Shown here: in pieces, positions 1-8,408 of the stretch
How positions within the stretch are numbered: the first letter of the stretch is position 1
Layout of the letters: each line of letters begins with the position of its first letter
Origin: Acidiferrobacterales bacterium
GTDB taxonomy: Bacteria > Pseudomonadota > Gammaproteobacteria > Acidiferrobacterales > Sulfurifustaceae
Direction of reading: 5' to 3'
Assembly: GCA_919902925.1 (NCBI GenBank)
Contig: CAKKRZ010000186.1
Span: 1-36,342, forward strand
DNA: 36,342 bases
Notes under the pieces: model-generated
The model's database searches: none
Seen by the model: only the letters and a program-made list of their open reading frames with translations
Told to the model about the DNA's origin: nothing
Translations under genes and position numbers: made by a program

Positions 1-21
1 CGCTTCCGGTCACGGCCCAAA

Positions 22-51
22 AAAAGGCCGGGTGCGAACACCCGGCCTTTT
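22..51. terminator. Bidirectional rho-independent terminator
   Basis: A 13-bp perfect stem, core AAAGGCCGGGTG pairing with CACCCGGCCTTT, closes a CGAA tetraloop. A run of A lies on the left and TTTT on the right, so it can work on either strand. It probably ends a plus-strand gene that lies before the window and the minus-strand gene at 138-593. Confidence 0.85.
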
Positions 52-125
52 ATCGGCGGTCGAGAATCGTTACTCGACCGGCGGACTATTTCAGCAGCAA
101 CGAATCAGTAGCTTAAGAGTGGAAC

Positions 126-169
126 CGATGCATGTGCTTATAGAACTGCTCGATTCATGTGCTTATCGA
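126..169. repeat. Short direct repeat at the 3' end of a gene
   Basis: Two 19-bp copies (126-144 and 151-169) match at 17 positions and share the core CATGTGCTTAT, offset by 25 bp. The copy at 151-169 encodes the last residues (IDKHMNR) of the minus-strand gene. The other copy supplies its TAA stop in a different frame. This looks like a recent tandem duplication that changed the C-terminus. Confidence 0.6.
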
Positions 170-593
170 TTTCTTTGATCAACAGGTATCTGGTCCTAGT
201 ATAATCTTGAAACGAGTGTTGATAGCGATTAAAGGTGAGCATGTAGCAATGATCGAATAACTTCCGCTCGCACTGAGCCAGGCTATCGGTCGCTTGGCAG
301 CCGGCGGCGGTCTGCTCCGCCCGAGAGTATTCCGCGTTCCGGCATTGGGTATACTTCGCCCGCAGCTCGGTGTGCGCCGCCCTGACTTTGACCTCCGCCC
401 CCTTCCAGGCATCAAACGCCCGGCCGACCGGGTCAAACACCGGGATCGGCTGCGAGGACCGCACCGGGAAGTTCGATGAAAGCTTCATCTTGGGAGCGGG
501 CTTGAACAGTTTCTTGTCGTCGGCCACGGCGGTACCGCCCAGGGCCAGCAGGCCGAATAACAGTGTAAGAACGGAAAGAACTGATATTTTCAT
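138..593 (-). CDS. Secreted hypothetical protein with four cysteines
   Basis: A 151-residue protein of unrecognised family. Residues 1-24 form a classical signal peptide (KIS, then a Leu-rich core, then AVA before DDKK), so the mature protein is probably periplasmic. The mature part is basic, starts with a Pro/Lys-rich segment, and holds four cysteines in its second half, enough for two disulfides. The start at 593 is preceded by AGGAGA at a proper distance. The C-terminus lies in a small tandem duplication, so its last few residues (AVL) may be recent. It is followed on its own strand by the terminator at 22-51. No function is proposed. Confidence 0.7.
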   Translation of the reverse strand: MKISVLSVLTLLFGLLALGGTAVADDKKLFKPAPKMKLSSNFPVRSSQPIPVFDPVGRAFDAWKGAEVKVRAAHTELRAKYTQCRNAEYSRAEQTAAGCQATDSLAQCERKLFDHCYMLTFNRYQHSFQDYTRTRYLLIKEIDKHMNRAVL

Positions 594-638
594 GGGAAAT
601 CTCCTTGATTAATACCGAGGGGATGGTGGCGTTGAGTG

Positions 639-697
639 TCGGGGGAAATCCCCGATTTCACGTGAAGCGACCACTTCAGTACCATTTCCGACGGTAC
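639..697. promoter_or_regulatory. Two inverted repeats in the intergenic region 594-786
   Basis: TCGGGG-GAAAT-CCCCGA (639-655) is a perfect 6-bp inverted repeat. GTACC-N9-GGTAC (679-697) is a second one. They lie between the divergent secreted-protein gene (start 593) and the ABC permease gene (start 787), where operators are expected. No regulator can be named from the sequence. Confidence 0.3.
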
Positions 698-786
698 GTT
701 GCAGTAGTCGCACCCGGAACGGTTGAGGTTCAAACTATCTCCCGTCCCTGAATCGCCCGGAAACCCTGACTTGGCGACGGCGAGTA

Positions 787-1611
787 ATGGTAGCCTTGCC
801 AAAGACTGTCATCAAGACAAACCGGCCAACCATGCTTGCCATCATCATCCCCCGCTTCCCGCACGCCGCCTTCGCCGTCTGGCGGCGCAACGTGCTGGTC
901 TGGCGCAAGCTGATCGGCCCGAGCCTGCTGATGAACTTCGGCGAGCCGTTCCTGTACCTGCTCGGCCTCGGCTACGGCCTCGGCGCCTTCATCGGCACGC
1001 TCATGGACATGCCCTACCTGACCTTCCTGGCGTCGGGCATCCTCGCCTCCTCGGCCATGAACATCGCCAGCTTCGAGGCCATGTACTCGGTCTACACGCG
1101 CATGATTCCGCAACGCAGCTACGACGCCATCCTGGCCGCGCCGATCGAGGTCAGCGACATCCTGGCCGGCGAGATGCTGTGGTGCGCGACCAAGGCGGTC
1201 ATCAACGGCACCGCCATCCTGGCGGTCGCCGCCCTGCTCGGCGCCGTCACAAGCTGGATGGCGCTGTGGGTGATCCCGATCCAGTTCCTGGTCGGGCTGG
1301 CGTTCGCCGGGCCGGCGCTGATCATGACCTCGCTGGCGCGCGGTTACGACTTCTTCAACTATTACGTCACGCTGTTGATCACGCCAATGTTCATCCTGTC
1401 CGGCGTGTTCTATCCTGTCAGCTCGCTGCCGGGTCCGCTGCAGACACTGGTGCAGATCCTGCCGCTGTCGCACGCCGTCGATCTGGTCCGTCCGCTGGTC
1501 GCGGGCCAGCCGCTGACCAACGTGCCACTGCACCTCGCCGTGTTGCTGGCCTACGCCATCGCCGGCTACGTCATCGCCGTTCTCCTGACCCGCCGCCGGC
1601 TGCTGGTGTAA
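787..1611 (+). CDS. ABC-2 type transporter permease, NodJ-like
   Basis: An integral membrane permease with about six hydrophobic helices, of the ABC-2/NodJ type that pairs with a NodI-like ATPase to export lipids, drugs or oligosaccharides. The family signature is seen in the segment RRNVLVWRKL at the N-terminus, the conserved run ending LSGVFYPVSSLP (third quarter) and PLSHAVDLVRPL. The length (274 residues, or 259 from the alternative ATG at 832) fits the family of about 255-265, so 832 may be the true start. No ATP-binding subunit is encoded beside it: upstream is a divergent secreted protein and downstream the lemA promoter. The substrate is unknown. Confidence 0.85.
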   Translation: MVALPKTVIKTNRPTMLAIIIPRFPHAAFAVWRRNVLVWRKLIGPSLLMNFGEPFLYLLGLGYGLGAFIGTLMDMPYLTFLASGILASSAMNIASFEAMYSVYTRMIPQRSYDAILAAPIEVSDILAGEMLWCATKAVINGTAILAVAALLGAVTSWMALWVIPIQFLVGLAFAGPALIMTSLARGYDFFNYYVTLLITPMFILSGVFYPVSSLPGPLQTLVQILPLSHAVDLVRPLVAGQPLTNVPLHLAVLLAYAIAGYVIAVLLTRRRLLV

Positions 1612-1622
1612 CGGCGCCGTCA

Positions 1623-1651
1623 TTGGCGGCGATCGGGTACACCCCTATAAT
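1623..1651 (+). promoter_or_regulatory. Sigma-70 promoter of the lemA/TPM operon
   Basis: TTGGCG (1623-1628), a 17-bp spacer and a perfect TATAAT (1646-1651) lie just after the permease stop and 30 bp before the lemA start. Transcription would begin near 1658. The perfect -10 and ideal spacing make this the best promoter seen in the window. Confidence 0.75.
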
Positions 1652-1680
1652 CGTCGCCACTCGTTCACAGGGGGATACCC

Positions 1681-2292
1681 ATGCGTCGTCCGATACAGGT
1701 AGTGCTGTTGCTGGCAGCGGTTTTCGCGCTTTCCGGTTGCGGCTACAACACGCTGCAAGAAACCGATGAGCGCATCAAGTCGAGCTGGGCCGATGTGCTC
1801 AACCAGTACCAGCGCCGCGCCGATCTGATTCCGAATCTGGTCGAGATCGTCAAAGGCGCCGCCGCGCAGGAAAAGGATATTCTCGTGCGCGTGACTGAGG
1901 CGCGCGCCAAGGTTGGGTCGATCCAGGCCACGCCACAGCTGATCAACGACCCCAAGGCCTTCGCGCGGTTCAACGCCGCCCAAGGCGAGCTTTCCTCGGC
2001 CCTCTCGCGACTGATGGTCGTGGTCGAGAAATACCCCAAGCTCCAGTCGATCGCCGGGTTCCGCGACCTCCAGGCGCAATATGAAGGCACGGAGAACCGC
2101 ATCGCCGTGGCGCGCAACCGCTACATCAAGGCGGTCGAAGAGTACAACGTGACCGTGCGACGCTTCCCGAGCAACCTGACCGCCATGATGTTCGGTTTCA
2201 AGGCGAAGCCGCAACTGACGGTTGAGAACGAGAAGGAAATCGCCAAACCACCGAAGATCAGTTTCGAGCCAGCCCCCACCGGCAAGAAATAA
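1681..2292 (+). CDS. lemA: LemA family lipoprotein
   Basis: A 203-residue LemA-family protein. An N-terminal lipoprotein signal ends at the lipobox LSGC (Cys20), so it is probably membrane-tethered on the periplasmic side. The LemA core is recognisable from NQYQRRADLIPNLVEIVKG (about residues 40-60) and the later FRDLQAQYEGTENRIAVARNRY, forming a helical bundle. The molecular role of LemA proteins is poorly known. It is the first gene of a three-gene operon with two TPM-domain proteins, a common bacterial arrangement. A GGGGGAT ribosome binding site precedes the ATG, and the stop lies four bases before the next start. Confidence 0.92.
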   Translation: MRRPIQVVLLLAAVFALSGCGYNTLQETDERIKSSWADVLNQYQRRADLIPNLVEIVKGAAAQEKDILVRVTEARAKVGSIQATPQLINDPKAFARFNAAQGELSSALSRLMVVVEKYPKLQSIAGFRDLQAQYEGTENRIAVARNRYIKAVEEYNVTVRRFPSNLTAMMFGFKAKPQLTVENEKEIAKPPKISFEPAPTGKK

Positions 2293-2296
2293 ATAC

Positions 2297-3175
2297 GTGT
2301 CGGGTTTCAACACACGTCTGCTGGCCGGCCTGCTTGCCGTCGGCGCATGCCTTGCCGCGCTTGCCGACGAAGCGCCGGTCCCGCCACTCAAGGCACGGGT
2401 CACCGACCTGACCGGCACACTCTCCCCCACCCAGCGCGCCACGCTGGAAGCAAGGTTGAAGGAGTTCGAACTGCGCAAGGGCTCGCAGATTGCCGTGCTG
2501 ATCGTGCCGACCACCCAACCGGAAGCCGTCGAGCAGTACTCGATCCGCGTAGTCGATCAGTGGAAACTCGGGCGCAAGGGCGTGGCGGACGGCCTGTTGC
2601 TGCTGGTCGCCAAGAACGATCGCAAGATCCGCATCGAGGTCGGGCGCGGCTTGGAAGGTGTGGTCCCCGATGCCATCGCGAGACGCGTCACCGCCGAAGT
2701 GATCGCGCCCTACTTCCGCAACGGCGATTTCGCCGGCGGCGTCGATGCCGGTGTTAGCCGCCTGATCCGCCTGATCGACGGCGAACCACTGCCGCCGCCG
2801 AAGAAACGTGCTTCCTCCACGGCCGGCATAGGCGATCTGCTGCTGTTCGCCATCCCCGTGGCCGCGTTGTTCGGTTTCATGATGCGTTCCTGGTTCGGTC
2901 CAATGCTCGGCGCCACCATCACCGGCAGTGTCACCGGCCTGGTCTTCTGGCTGCTTCTGGGCACCTTGCTTGTACCGATCGCCGCCGCTGTCGTAGCCTC
3001 TATCGTCACCCTGCTGATGGGCATGAGCGGCCGAGGTAGTGGCAATTCCGGTGGCTGGTCGAGTGGCAGTGGCTGGGGTAGTAGCAGCAGCAGTAGTAGT
3101 GGCGGCGGTTCCGATGGCGGCTTCAGCGGCGGTGGCGGTGACTTCGGCGGTGGCGGCGCCTCGGGAGACTGGTGA
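2297..3175 (+). CDS. TPM-domain (YgcG-like) membrane protein with Gly/Ser-rich tail
   Basis: A GTG start at 2297 gives 292 residues with a signal peptide (RLLAGLLAVGACLAALA). Upstream codons in this frame overlap lemA and are not needed. The TPM domain (about residues 30-160) has the typical VTDLTGTLSPTQRATLE opening and the DGLLLLVAKNDRKIRIEVGRGLEG segment. Hydrophobic helices follow at about 175-250, then a low-complexity Gly/Ser tail with GGGGDFGGGGASG. This architecture is usual for YgcG-type proteins. The domain faces the periplasm and its biochemical role is unsettled. It is translationally coupled to the next gene through a TGATG overlap. Confidence 0.9.
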   Translation: MSGFNTRLLAGLLAVGACLAALADEAPVPPLKARVTDLTGTLSPTQRATLEARLKEFELRKGSQIAVLIVPTTQPEAVEQYSIRVVDQWKLGRKGVADGLLLLVAKNDRKIRIEVGRGLEGVVPDAIARRVTAEVIAPYFRNGDFAGGVDAGVSRLIRLIDGEPLPPPKKRASSTAGIGDLLLFAIPVAALFGFMMRSWFGPMLGATITGSVTGLVFWLLLGTLLVPIAAAVVASIVTLLMGMSGRGSGNSGGWSSGSGWGSSSSSSSGGGSDGGFSGGGGDFGGGGASGDW

Positions 3176-3666
3176 TGAACATCAAACGACTCTGGCGACA
3201 TCTGACCTCTTCGCCCTGGCGGGTGAAACGCGTTTTGCCCCGTTACGCCATGCTGGCCATTGAACGCGCCATCCGCGATTCGGAGCGCACGCACCGCGGG
3301 CAGATCTGCTTCGCCATCGAGGGGGGACTCGACCTCGGCCCCTTGCTCCGCGGCCGCACGGCCCGGCAGCGAGCGATTGAAATATTCTCGCGCCTGCGGG
3401 TGTGGGACACCGAACACAACAACGGCGTGCTGATTTATTTGTTGCTTGCCGACCACGACGTCGAGATCGTTGCCGATCGCGGCATCCATGCCCAGGTCGG
3501 CCGCGAGGGTTGGGAGAAAATCTGCCGGGAAATGGAATCGGCCTTCCGCGAAGGCCGCTTCGAGGACGGCGTGCTCGCCGGCATCCGTGCCGTCGGCGAA
3601 TTGTTGACGCGCCACTACCCCGGCCGCGGCGCGAATGAAATTCCTGACAAGCCGGTCATGCTATGA
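3175..3666 (+). CDS. TPM-domain protein, second copy
   Basis: A 163-residue protein starting at the ATG that overlaps the previous stop (TGATG). A GTG one codon earlier is also possible. It holds a TPM domain without a signal peptide or Gly/Ser tail: IERAIRDSERTHRGQICFAIEGG, then FSRLRVWDTEHNNGVLIYLLLADHDVEIVADRGI, which is the same fold element as in the preceding gene. The lemA-TPM-TPM order suggests that the three products act together at the envelope. The N-terminus is basic and may sit at the cytoplasmic membrane face. Confidence 0.88.
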   Translation: MNIKRLWRHLTSSPWRVKRVLPRYAMLAIERAIRDSERTHRGQICFAIEGGLDLGPLLRGRTARQRAIEIFSRLRVWDTEHNNGVLIYLLLADHDVEIVADRGIHAQVGREGWEKICREMESAFREGRFEDGVLAGIRAVGELLTRHYPGRGANEIPDKPVML

Positions 3667-3703
3667 ATCGGCGCGGCCAGCGGATCAGCCATCCCCCTGC
3701 ATT

Positions 3704-3798
3704 GACTGTCGGACAGTCGGGCCGCTCACTCCGTCCGTCGTGTCCCGGTATCGAAGAGCCTGATGTGTTGGTGGATACCGTCTATTTTCAGTAGACGG
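3704..3798. promoter_or_regulatory. Two palindromes upstream of the diguanylate cyclase gene
   Basis: GACTGTC-G-GACAGTC (3704-3718) is a perfect inverted repeat with 7-bp arms. CCGTCTA-TTTTCAG-TAGACGG (3778-3798) is another. Neither is followed by a T run, so they look more like operators or RNA hairpins than terminators. They occupy the gap between the TPM operon and the GGDEF gene. The controlling protein is unknown. Confidence 0.35.
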
Positions 3799-3856
3799 AA
3801 CTCGCTGAGTTTGTTGTTGCCCAGACACAACCGGAGTGAGGCCAGGGAAGGCCATC

Positions 3857-5122
3857 GTGCTACCGACGTTTTCATCCCTTTCATTGCGGACGCAAATAGC
3901 AGGCACGATAGCGATCGTGCTGTTGCCGCTTGCCGTCACGACCCTGTGGGCAATCGCGACGCTCAGCCGCACGGTCGACGATTTCGACCGGATGATCGCA
4001 CAATCCACCTATCGTCTGGATGCCACTATTCAGCTCCAGTACCGGGTTCTCAACGTCGGGACGATCACCGCCCATGAACACATGTCCGCTGGGGTGCGTC
4101 GCGTTTCGTTCAACAGGGATGTTCGCGCAGTCGAGACCGTCTTCAGACAGATCCTGAATGATTCCGCGATGCATCCCCGCGATCGCGGGATCATCGAACG
4201 TGCCCGTCATGAATGGCGAAACGAACTCATGCAACCGGTCACGGCCTCCGGCCCCTCTGGCAGCGTTCAAAGCCAGGCCGCCGGCCTGCTGGGCACGCTG
4301 GCGAATGCGTACCGCCAGGATAGCGAGGCGCTGAGACAACAGCTCGACCGGAGCAAACAACATTTATTGTGGATAGCTGCGGCCGCCGCCATTGGCTGTC
4401 TCTTGATCGCCGTGGCCGGCGCTACGCTGCTCACACGCTCGGTACTCAAGCCACTGCACGCGTTCAAGCAAGGCGTGGCGCACTTCACCGAGAATGACCT
4501 CTCCTTCCGCCTGCCAGCCAGTCAACTCCATGAGTTCGGACAACTGGCACACGAAATCAACCGAATGGCGGAACACCTGGAAGGTCACCAGAACGAGCTC
4601 CAGGAGCTGTCCGCGCGCGATCCTCTGACCGGCCTGTTCAACCGTCGCGAATTCTCGCAGCGCCTGCAGGCCGAACGCGAACGTGGGCGACGCTATGGAC
4701 CCAACTTCTCGCTGCTCATGGTGGATATCGACCACTTCAAGAATATCAACGACCGCTATGGCCATCCGGCGGGTGACGAAGTGCTCACCACGGTGGCCGA
4801 CCTCCTGCGTCTAAGCGTACGGCCCATGGATGTCGTCTGTCGCCATGGCGGCGAGGAATTTGCAATCCTGCTGCCGGAGACGGAAACGGGTGGGGCATTC
4901 TCACTCGCCGAGCGCATCCGGCACGCCGTGGCGAACAGTACGATTCTGGTCAGTGACAAACAATCGGTACAGGTAACCGTCAGTATCGGACTGGCCTCGT
5001 TTAAAGGCGATGTTGGCGAAGGCATTGATCCCCTGGCCATTGCCGACCAGGCGTTGTATCGCGCCAAGCGCAGCGGTCGCAACCGGGTGATCACTGACTC
5101 TGACGTGACGTCGGGCAACTGA
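3857..5122 (+). CDS. Membrane diguanylate cyclase with HAMP and GGDEF domains
   Basis: Makes cyclic di-GMP from two GTP at the inner membrane. A transmembrane helix near the N-terminus and another at about residues 175-195 flank a periplasmic helical sensor of about 130 residues. A HAMP linker follows (about 195-250), then a GGDEF domain starting at RDPLTGLFNRREF. The active site reads GGEEF (about residue 330), which is competent, and the product-inhibition I-site RPMD lies exactly five residues before it. The GTG at 3857 has GGGAAGG at a good distance; a GTG at 3836 would add seven residues but has no spaced site. The ligand of the sensor region cannot be read from the sequence. Confidence 0.92.
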   Translation: MLPTFSSLSLRTQIAGTIAIVLLPLAVTTLWAIATLSRTVDDFDRMIAQSTYRLDATIQLQYRVLNVGTITAHEHMSAGVRRVSFNRDVRAVETVFRQILNDSAMHPRDRGIIERARHEWRNELMQPVTASGPSGSVQSQAAGLLGTLANAYRQDSEALRQQLDRSKQHLLWIAAAAAIGCLLIAVAGATLLTRSVLKPLHAFKQGVAHFTENDLSFRLPASQLHEFGQLAHEINRMAEHLEGHQNELQELSARDPLTGLFNRREFSQRLQAERERGRRYGPNFSLLMVDIDHFKNINDRYGHPAGDEVLTTVADLLRLSVRPMDVVCRHGGEEFAILLPETETGGAFSLAERIRHAVANSTILVSDKQSVQVTVSIGLASFKGDVGEGIDPLAIADQALYRAKRSGRNRVITDSDVTSGN

Positions 5123-5134
5123 CTGCCGATTCCT

Positions 5135-6682
5135 CTAACTGCCGGCCAGCACAGCCAGCGCGGCGCGCACGCCAACGTCGTGCGCCTCCTCGAACAAGGA
5201 CATGCCGGCGAGATCGCTGTGCGCGAAATGAATACGGCCACGTGACTGACGCGCCTGAACCAGCGCCGGTCCAGTGATCAGGCCGGGCGAAGGCTTGATC
5301 ATGCCGTGGCCCCAGCGCCACAAGTCGACTCGTGACGTTACGGTATCGATATCCGGGTGCACGCGGCGCAGGTCCGCCATGATCGTCGGCGTCCAAAAAG
5401 ACCAGGGTTGTTCCAGCAATTCGCGCCGCGCTTGCGTCGGTGGCCGCCCGGTGAGCGGCCAATAATAGGTGAGCACACTGCGCCCAGTAGTCTGAGTAAG
5501 GTGTTGATGCGTGGCGACGATGTATCCCACCGACGGGCTGTCGTACATCACGTTATCCCAGCAGGTCTCCATCCCCTCGCCCACGGGCAGGGCGTCGACG
5601 TGCAGGTTGGCGACCAGCCAGGGTGTGCGCTCGTGCGGAGATATCTTTTCCTTCAGCAACCGCGCGCGCACGTGCAACGGCACGGCCAGAATGACCTGAT
5701 CGGCCCGGTAGCGCGTGCTTTTCGTACCGTCGAAGACATCCACCTCGACATGACCGGTGCGCTCCTGCACGCGCCAGGCAAACTCATTGCGCATCAGGCG
5801 ATCACCGACACGTTCGGCCATTTTCCGAACGAGATAGCCATTGCCTTCCGGCCAGGTGAGGACCAGGTCGTTTTCGTACGGCCCCCAGGTTTGCCGGCCG
5901 GCAAAATAATGCAGGCCAACCCAGGCCGAGGTTTCCGATGGCAGGCTGCCGAAATCGTCGCGTGTGGCGTATTCGCAGTACCAGAGCAGGCGCGGGTCGC
6001 GAAATCCTTCCTGCCGCAGCCAGTCGGCGAACGTGATGCGGTCGAGGGTCCGGTAACGCGGGTCGCGCGAACTGAAGCGCGATGGCGTGGCGAAGGCCGG
6101 ACGCCCATCGCGGCCGATGGCGCGCTTCAATCGATCGATGCGCTCATGAAAACGCCGGAATTCGGCCGTGGCCGCCTCTGGCCCGCGCGGCTCCAGACCG
6201 GGTTGCCAGCGACCGAGATAATGAAGCCGTTCGTGCGGCGCCGCCACCAGTGCGGTTTCGTCGTAGATGGGAGAACCATCTGTGCGCCGACCGGTGACCA
6301 CATCCAGATCACTGAGCAGGGTCACGAGATCGGTCGCCTCGCGAGTGGCGAGTGGCAAGTAATGGGCGCCGAGCGGATAGCGCGTGACCGGCGAGTGGGC
6401 GTGGCGCGCATTGCCGCCGGCCTCGGTCTCGCCTTCCAGCAACAGGAAATTGCGGTAACCGCTGCGCTGTAACCACCAGGCCGCCGACAGGCCGGACACG
6501 CCGCCGCCAACAATTACCACACCAGTGGTTCGCTGCTCGCTGGGTTCAGGAAAGCCACCGCTATGCAGGCGATGGCCGCGCTGATAATCAGGACCATCGA
6601 GACTGCCGGCCAATTTCATCTTCGGTGCACAACCGGCCAGTGCCAGCGACGCGCCGAGGCTGAGAAATTCCCGCCGGTTCAT
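5135..6682 (-). CDS. Tat-exported lipoprotein FAD-dependent amine-oxidase-like oxidoreductase
   Basis: A 515-residue flavoprotein. It begins MNRREFLSLGASLALAGC: a twin-arginine signal combined with a lipobox ending at Cys18, so it is predicted to fold with FAD in the cytoplasm and end up as a periplasmic lipoprotein. The FAD-binding Rossmann motif VVIVGGGVSGLSAAWWL is at about residues 54-70, and EGETEAGGNAR binds the ribose/pyrophosphate. The overall layout is that of NAD(P)-binding/amine-oxidase flavoproteins. Its ATG overlaps the stop of the aminopropyltransferase gene by four bases (ATGA), so the two are translationally coupled. A polyamine or polyamine-derived substrate is suggested only by this context. 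Confidence 0.88.
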   Translation of the reverse strand: MNRREFLSLGASLALAGCAPKMKLAGSLDGPDYQRGHRLHSGGFPEPSEQRTTGVVIVGGGVSGLSAAWWLQRSGYRNFLLLEGETEAGGNARHAHSPVTRYPLGAHYLPLATREATDLVTLLSDLDVVTGRRTDGSPIYDETALVAAPHERLHYLGRWQPGLEPRGPEAATAEFRRFHERIDRLKRAIGRDGRPAFATPSRFSSRDPRYRTLDRITFADWLRQEGFRDPRLLWYCEYATRDDFGSLPSETSAWVGLHYFAGRQTWGPYENDLVLTWPEGNGYLVRKMAERVGDRLMRNEFAWRVQERTGHVEVDVFDGTKSTRYRADQVILAVPLHVRARLLKEKISPHERTPWLVANLHVDALPVGEGMETCWDNVMYDSPSVGYIVATHQHLTQTTGRSVLTYYWPLTGRPPTQARRELLEQPWSFWTPTIMADLRRVHPDIDTVTSRVDLWRWGHGMIKPSPGLITGPALVQARQSRGRIHFAHSDLAGMSLFEEAHDVGVRAALAVLAGS

Positions 6683-8181
6683 TCCCGCAGCGACGCCCGC
6701 CAGGCGCGCTCGTAGTACTGCACGACGATCTGGTTATCGAGGCGGTTGGCCTCGGTCGGTACGCGTGCCATGTCCTCGCTGAAGACAAACAGCCCGGGCA
6801 GGGTCTGGCGCGTGAGGTAACGCAGACCCGCCGGCAAAGACGTGGGCGGGGTGTAACGCTCGCGGCTGGCGATGATGAAACCCCACTCACCGAACGACGG
6901 CACGTAGACGTGATACGGCACGGTCTTTAACCCGGCGGATTCCAGCGTGGTCACCACGCACCAGTAAGCCTCGCGCGCAAACAGCGGCGAGGTGGCCTGA
7001 ATGGCGACGATGCCGTCGGGTGCGAGCCGGTGTTTCAATAAACGATAGAAGGTGGTGGTGTACAGCTTGCCCAGTGCAAAATTGCCCGGGTCCGGGAAAT
7101 CGATGATCACCAGCCCGAAGGTGTCGCGATTCTGCTCCAGCCAGCGCCAGGCATCCTGGTTGACGATCGTGACGCGCGGATCGCGCAATGCGAACCCGTT
7201 CAGGAGCGCGAAGCGATCGTGGTCGCGGAACAGCGTGGTGACACCCGGGTCGAGATCGACCAGCGTGATGCGCTCGATGCCCGGGTAGCGCAAGAGTTCG
7301 CGCACCGCCATGCCGTCGCCGCCGCCCAGCACCAGTGCGTGGCGCGCGATACGCGCCGGCGAAGCCGCGGCCGGGTGCACCAGCGCCTCGTGATAACGGT
7401 ATTCGTCCTTGCTGGAAAACTGCAAATGCGAATTCAGATACAGATTCGTGTGGCGGCCGGCGCTGGTGGCCACGATGCGCTGGTACGGCGTCTGCTTCGA
7501 ATAGATCACCGGCTCGGGGTAGAGTTGGCTCTCGGCATAGCGACTGAAGTCCTCGGCCCAGACCAGCCCGGCGACCAGCAGCGCCAACCCGGCCGCGGTC
7601 GAGACGCGCAGGTCCGAGCGGTCAAGATCGCGACGAAACAGCCACAACGTCAGCGCGGCCACGCCGAGATTGATGATGCCGAAAACCAGCGCGCTGCGGA
7701 TCAGGCCGAGGTGCGGCACAAACCAGAGTGGAAGCGCCAACGAGGCCAGCAGCGCACCGAGATAATCGAACGACAGCACACGCGACACCAGATCGTTGAA
7801 TTCCAGGCGCTTGCGCAGGATGCGCATCATGATCGGGATCTCCATGCCGACCAGGATGCCGACCAGCATCACCATCACGTACAACATGACCGAGAACGCC
7901 ATGCCGAAGGCAAAGGCCGCGAACAGCGCCATGGCCGAGAAGCCGCCGAACACCCCGACCAGGATTTCGAGCTGCACGAATCTCGCCAGCAGGTCGCGGC
8001 GGATGTATTTGGCCAGCCACGCCCCCACCCCCATGGCAAACAGATAAACGCCGATGACGGTCGAGAAACGGGTGATGGTGTCGCCGATCAGGTAACTCGC
8101 AAGCGCGCCGGCGACGAGCTCGTAGACGAGCCCGCAGGCGGCGATAACCAGCGTGCTGGCCAGCAACAGATAGGCCAGCAT
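6679..8181 (-). CDS. Membrane-anchored polyamine aminopropyltransferase (SpeE-like)
   Basis: About 500 residues. The N-terminal 200 residues hold roughly seven hydrophobic helices. The C-terminal half is a spermidine-synthase-type methyltransferase fold, with the decarboxylated-AdoMet/AdoMet loop ALVLGGGDGMAVREL (about residue 285), the acidic residue run VDLDPG and the catalytic-loop-like IIDFPDPGN. Spermidine synthases transfer aminopropyl groups to amines, but the natural acceptor of these membrane fusions is not established. ATG 8181 is chosen; a TTG at 8211 would overlap the DUF350 gene by 20 bases. The operon order DUF4178-small-DUF350-SpeE resembles clusters known in actinobacteria and proteobacteria. 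No decarboxylase (speD) gene is nearby. Confidence 0.9.
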   Translation of the reverse strand: MLAYLLLASTLVIAACGLVYELVAGALASYLIGDTITRFSTVIGVYLFAMGVGAWLAKYIRRDLLARFVQLEILVGVFGGFSAMALFAAFAFGMAFSVMLYVMVMLVGILVGMEIPIMMRILRKRLEFNDLVSRVLSFDYLGALLASLALPLWFVPHLGLIRSALVFGIINLGVAALTLWLFRRDLDRSDLRVSTAAGLALLVAGLVWAEDFSRYAESQLYPEPVIYSKQTPYQRIVATSAGRHTNLYLNSHLQFSSKDEYRYHEALVHPAAASPARIARHALVLGGGDGMAVRELLRYPGIERITLVDLDPGVTTLFRDHDRFALLNGFALRDPRVTIVNQDAWRWLEQNRDTFGLVIIDFPDPGNFALGKLYTTTFYRLLKHRLAPDGIVAIQATSPLFAREAYWCVVTTLESAGLKTVPYHVYVPSFGEWGFIIASRERYTPPTSLPAGLRYLTRQTLPGLFVFSEDMARVPTEANRLDNQIVVQYYERAWRASLRE

Positions 8182-8191
8182 GGCGGAAGAA

Positions 8192-8407
8192 TCAGTGGAT
8201 GGCCGAGGCAACGATCAGTCCGACGGCAATGGCGAAACCCGCCGCCAGGATGGCGAGCGCGTTGTTCTTCTTGACGATGATTTCCTTCCACAGCCGGGAT
8301 GGCGTGAGCAGGTCGACGACCACGAAGGCCACGATCATGATCATGAGCCCGAGCGCGGAATAACCGATGGAACTCAGAACGGCGGCCCAGTTGATGGCGA
8401 TTTCCAT
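8192..8407 (-). CDS. DUF350 family small membrane protein
   Basis: A 71-residue protein with two hydrophobic helices (about residues 8-32 and 48-70) separated by the polar loop TPSRLWKEIIVKKNNA. This is the typical single DUF350 repeat with its conserved D-L-TP motif, as in YjfL-like proteins. The start at 8407 follows GAGGAGGAAAG, a very strong ribosome binding site. It lies one base after the upstream small gene and ten bases before the aminopropyltransferase ATG, so it is inside the operon. Its function is unknown; DUF350 proteins recur with SpeE-like and PspA-type envelope genes. Confidence 0.88.
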   Translation of the reverse strand: MEIAINWAAVLSSIGYSALGLMIMIVAFVVVDLLTPSRLWKEIIVKKNNALAILAAGFAIAVGLIVASAIH

Positions 8408-8408
8408 G

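Noticed and set aside
2222-2296. ATG-like upstream codons of the TPM gene
   Set aside because: They overlap lemA and would put a charged segment before the signal peptide; GTG 2297 is more natural.
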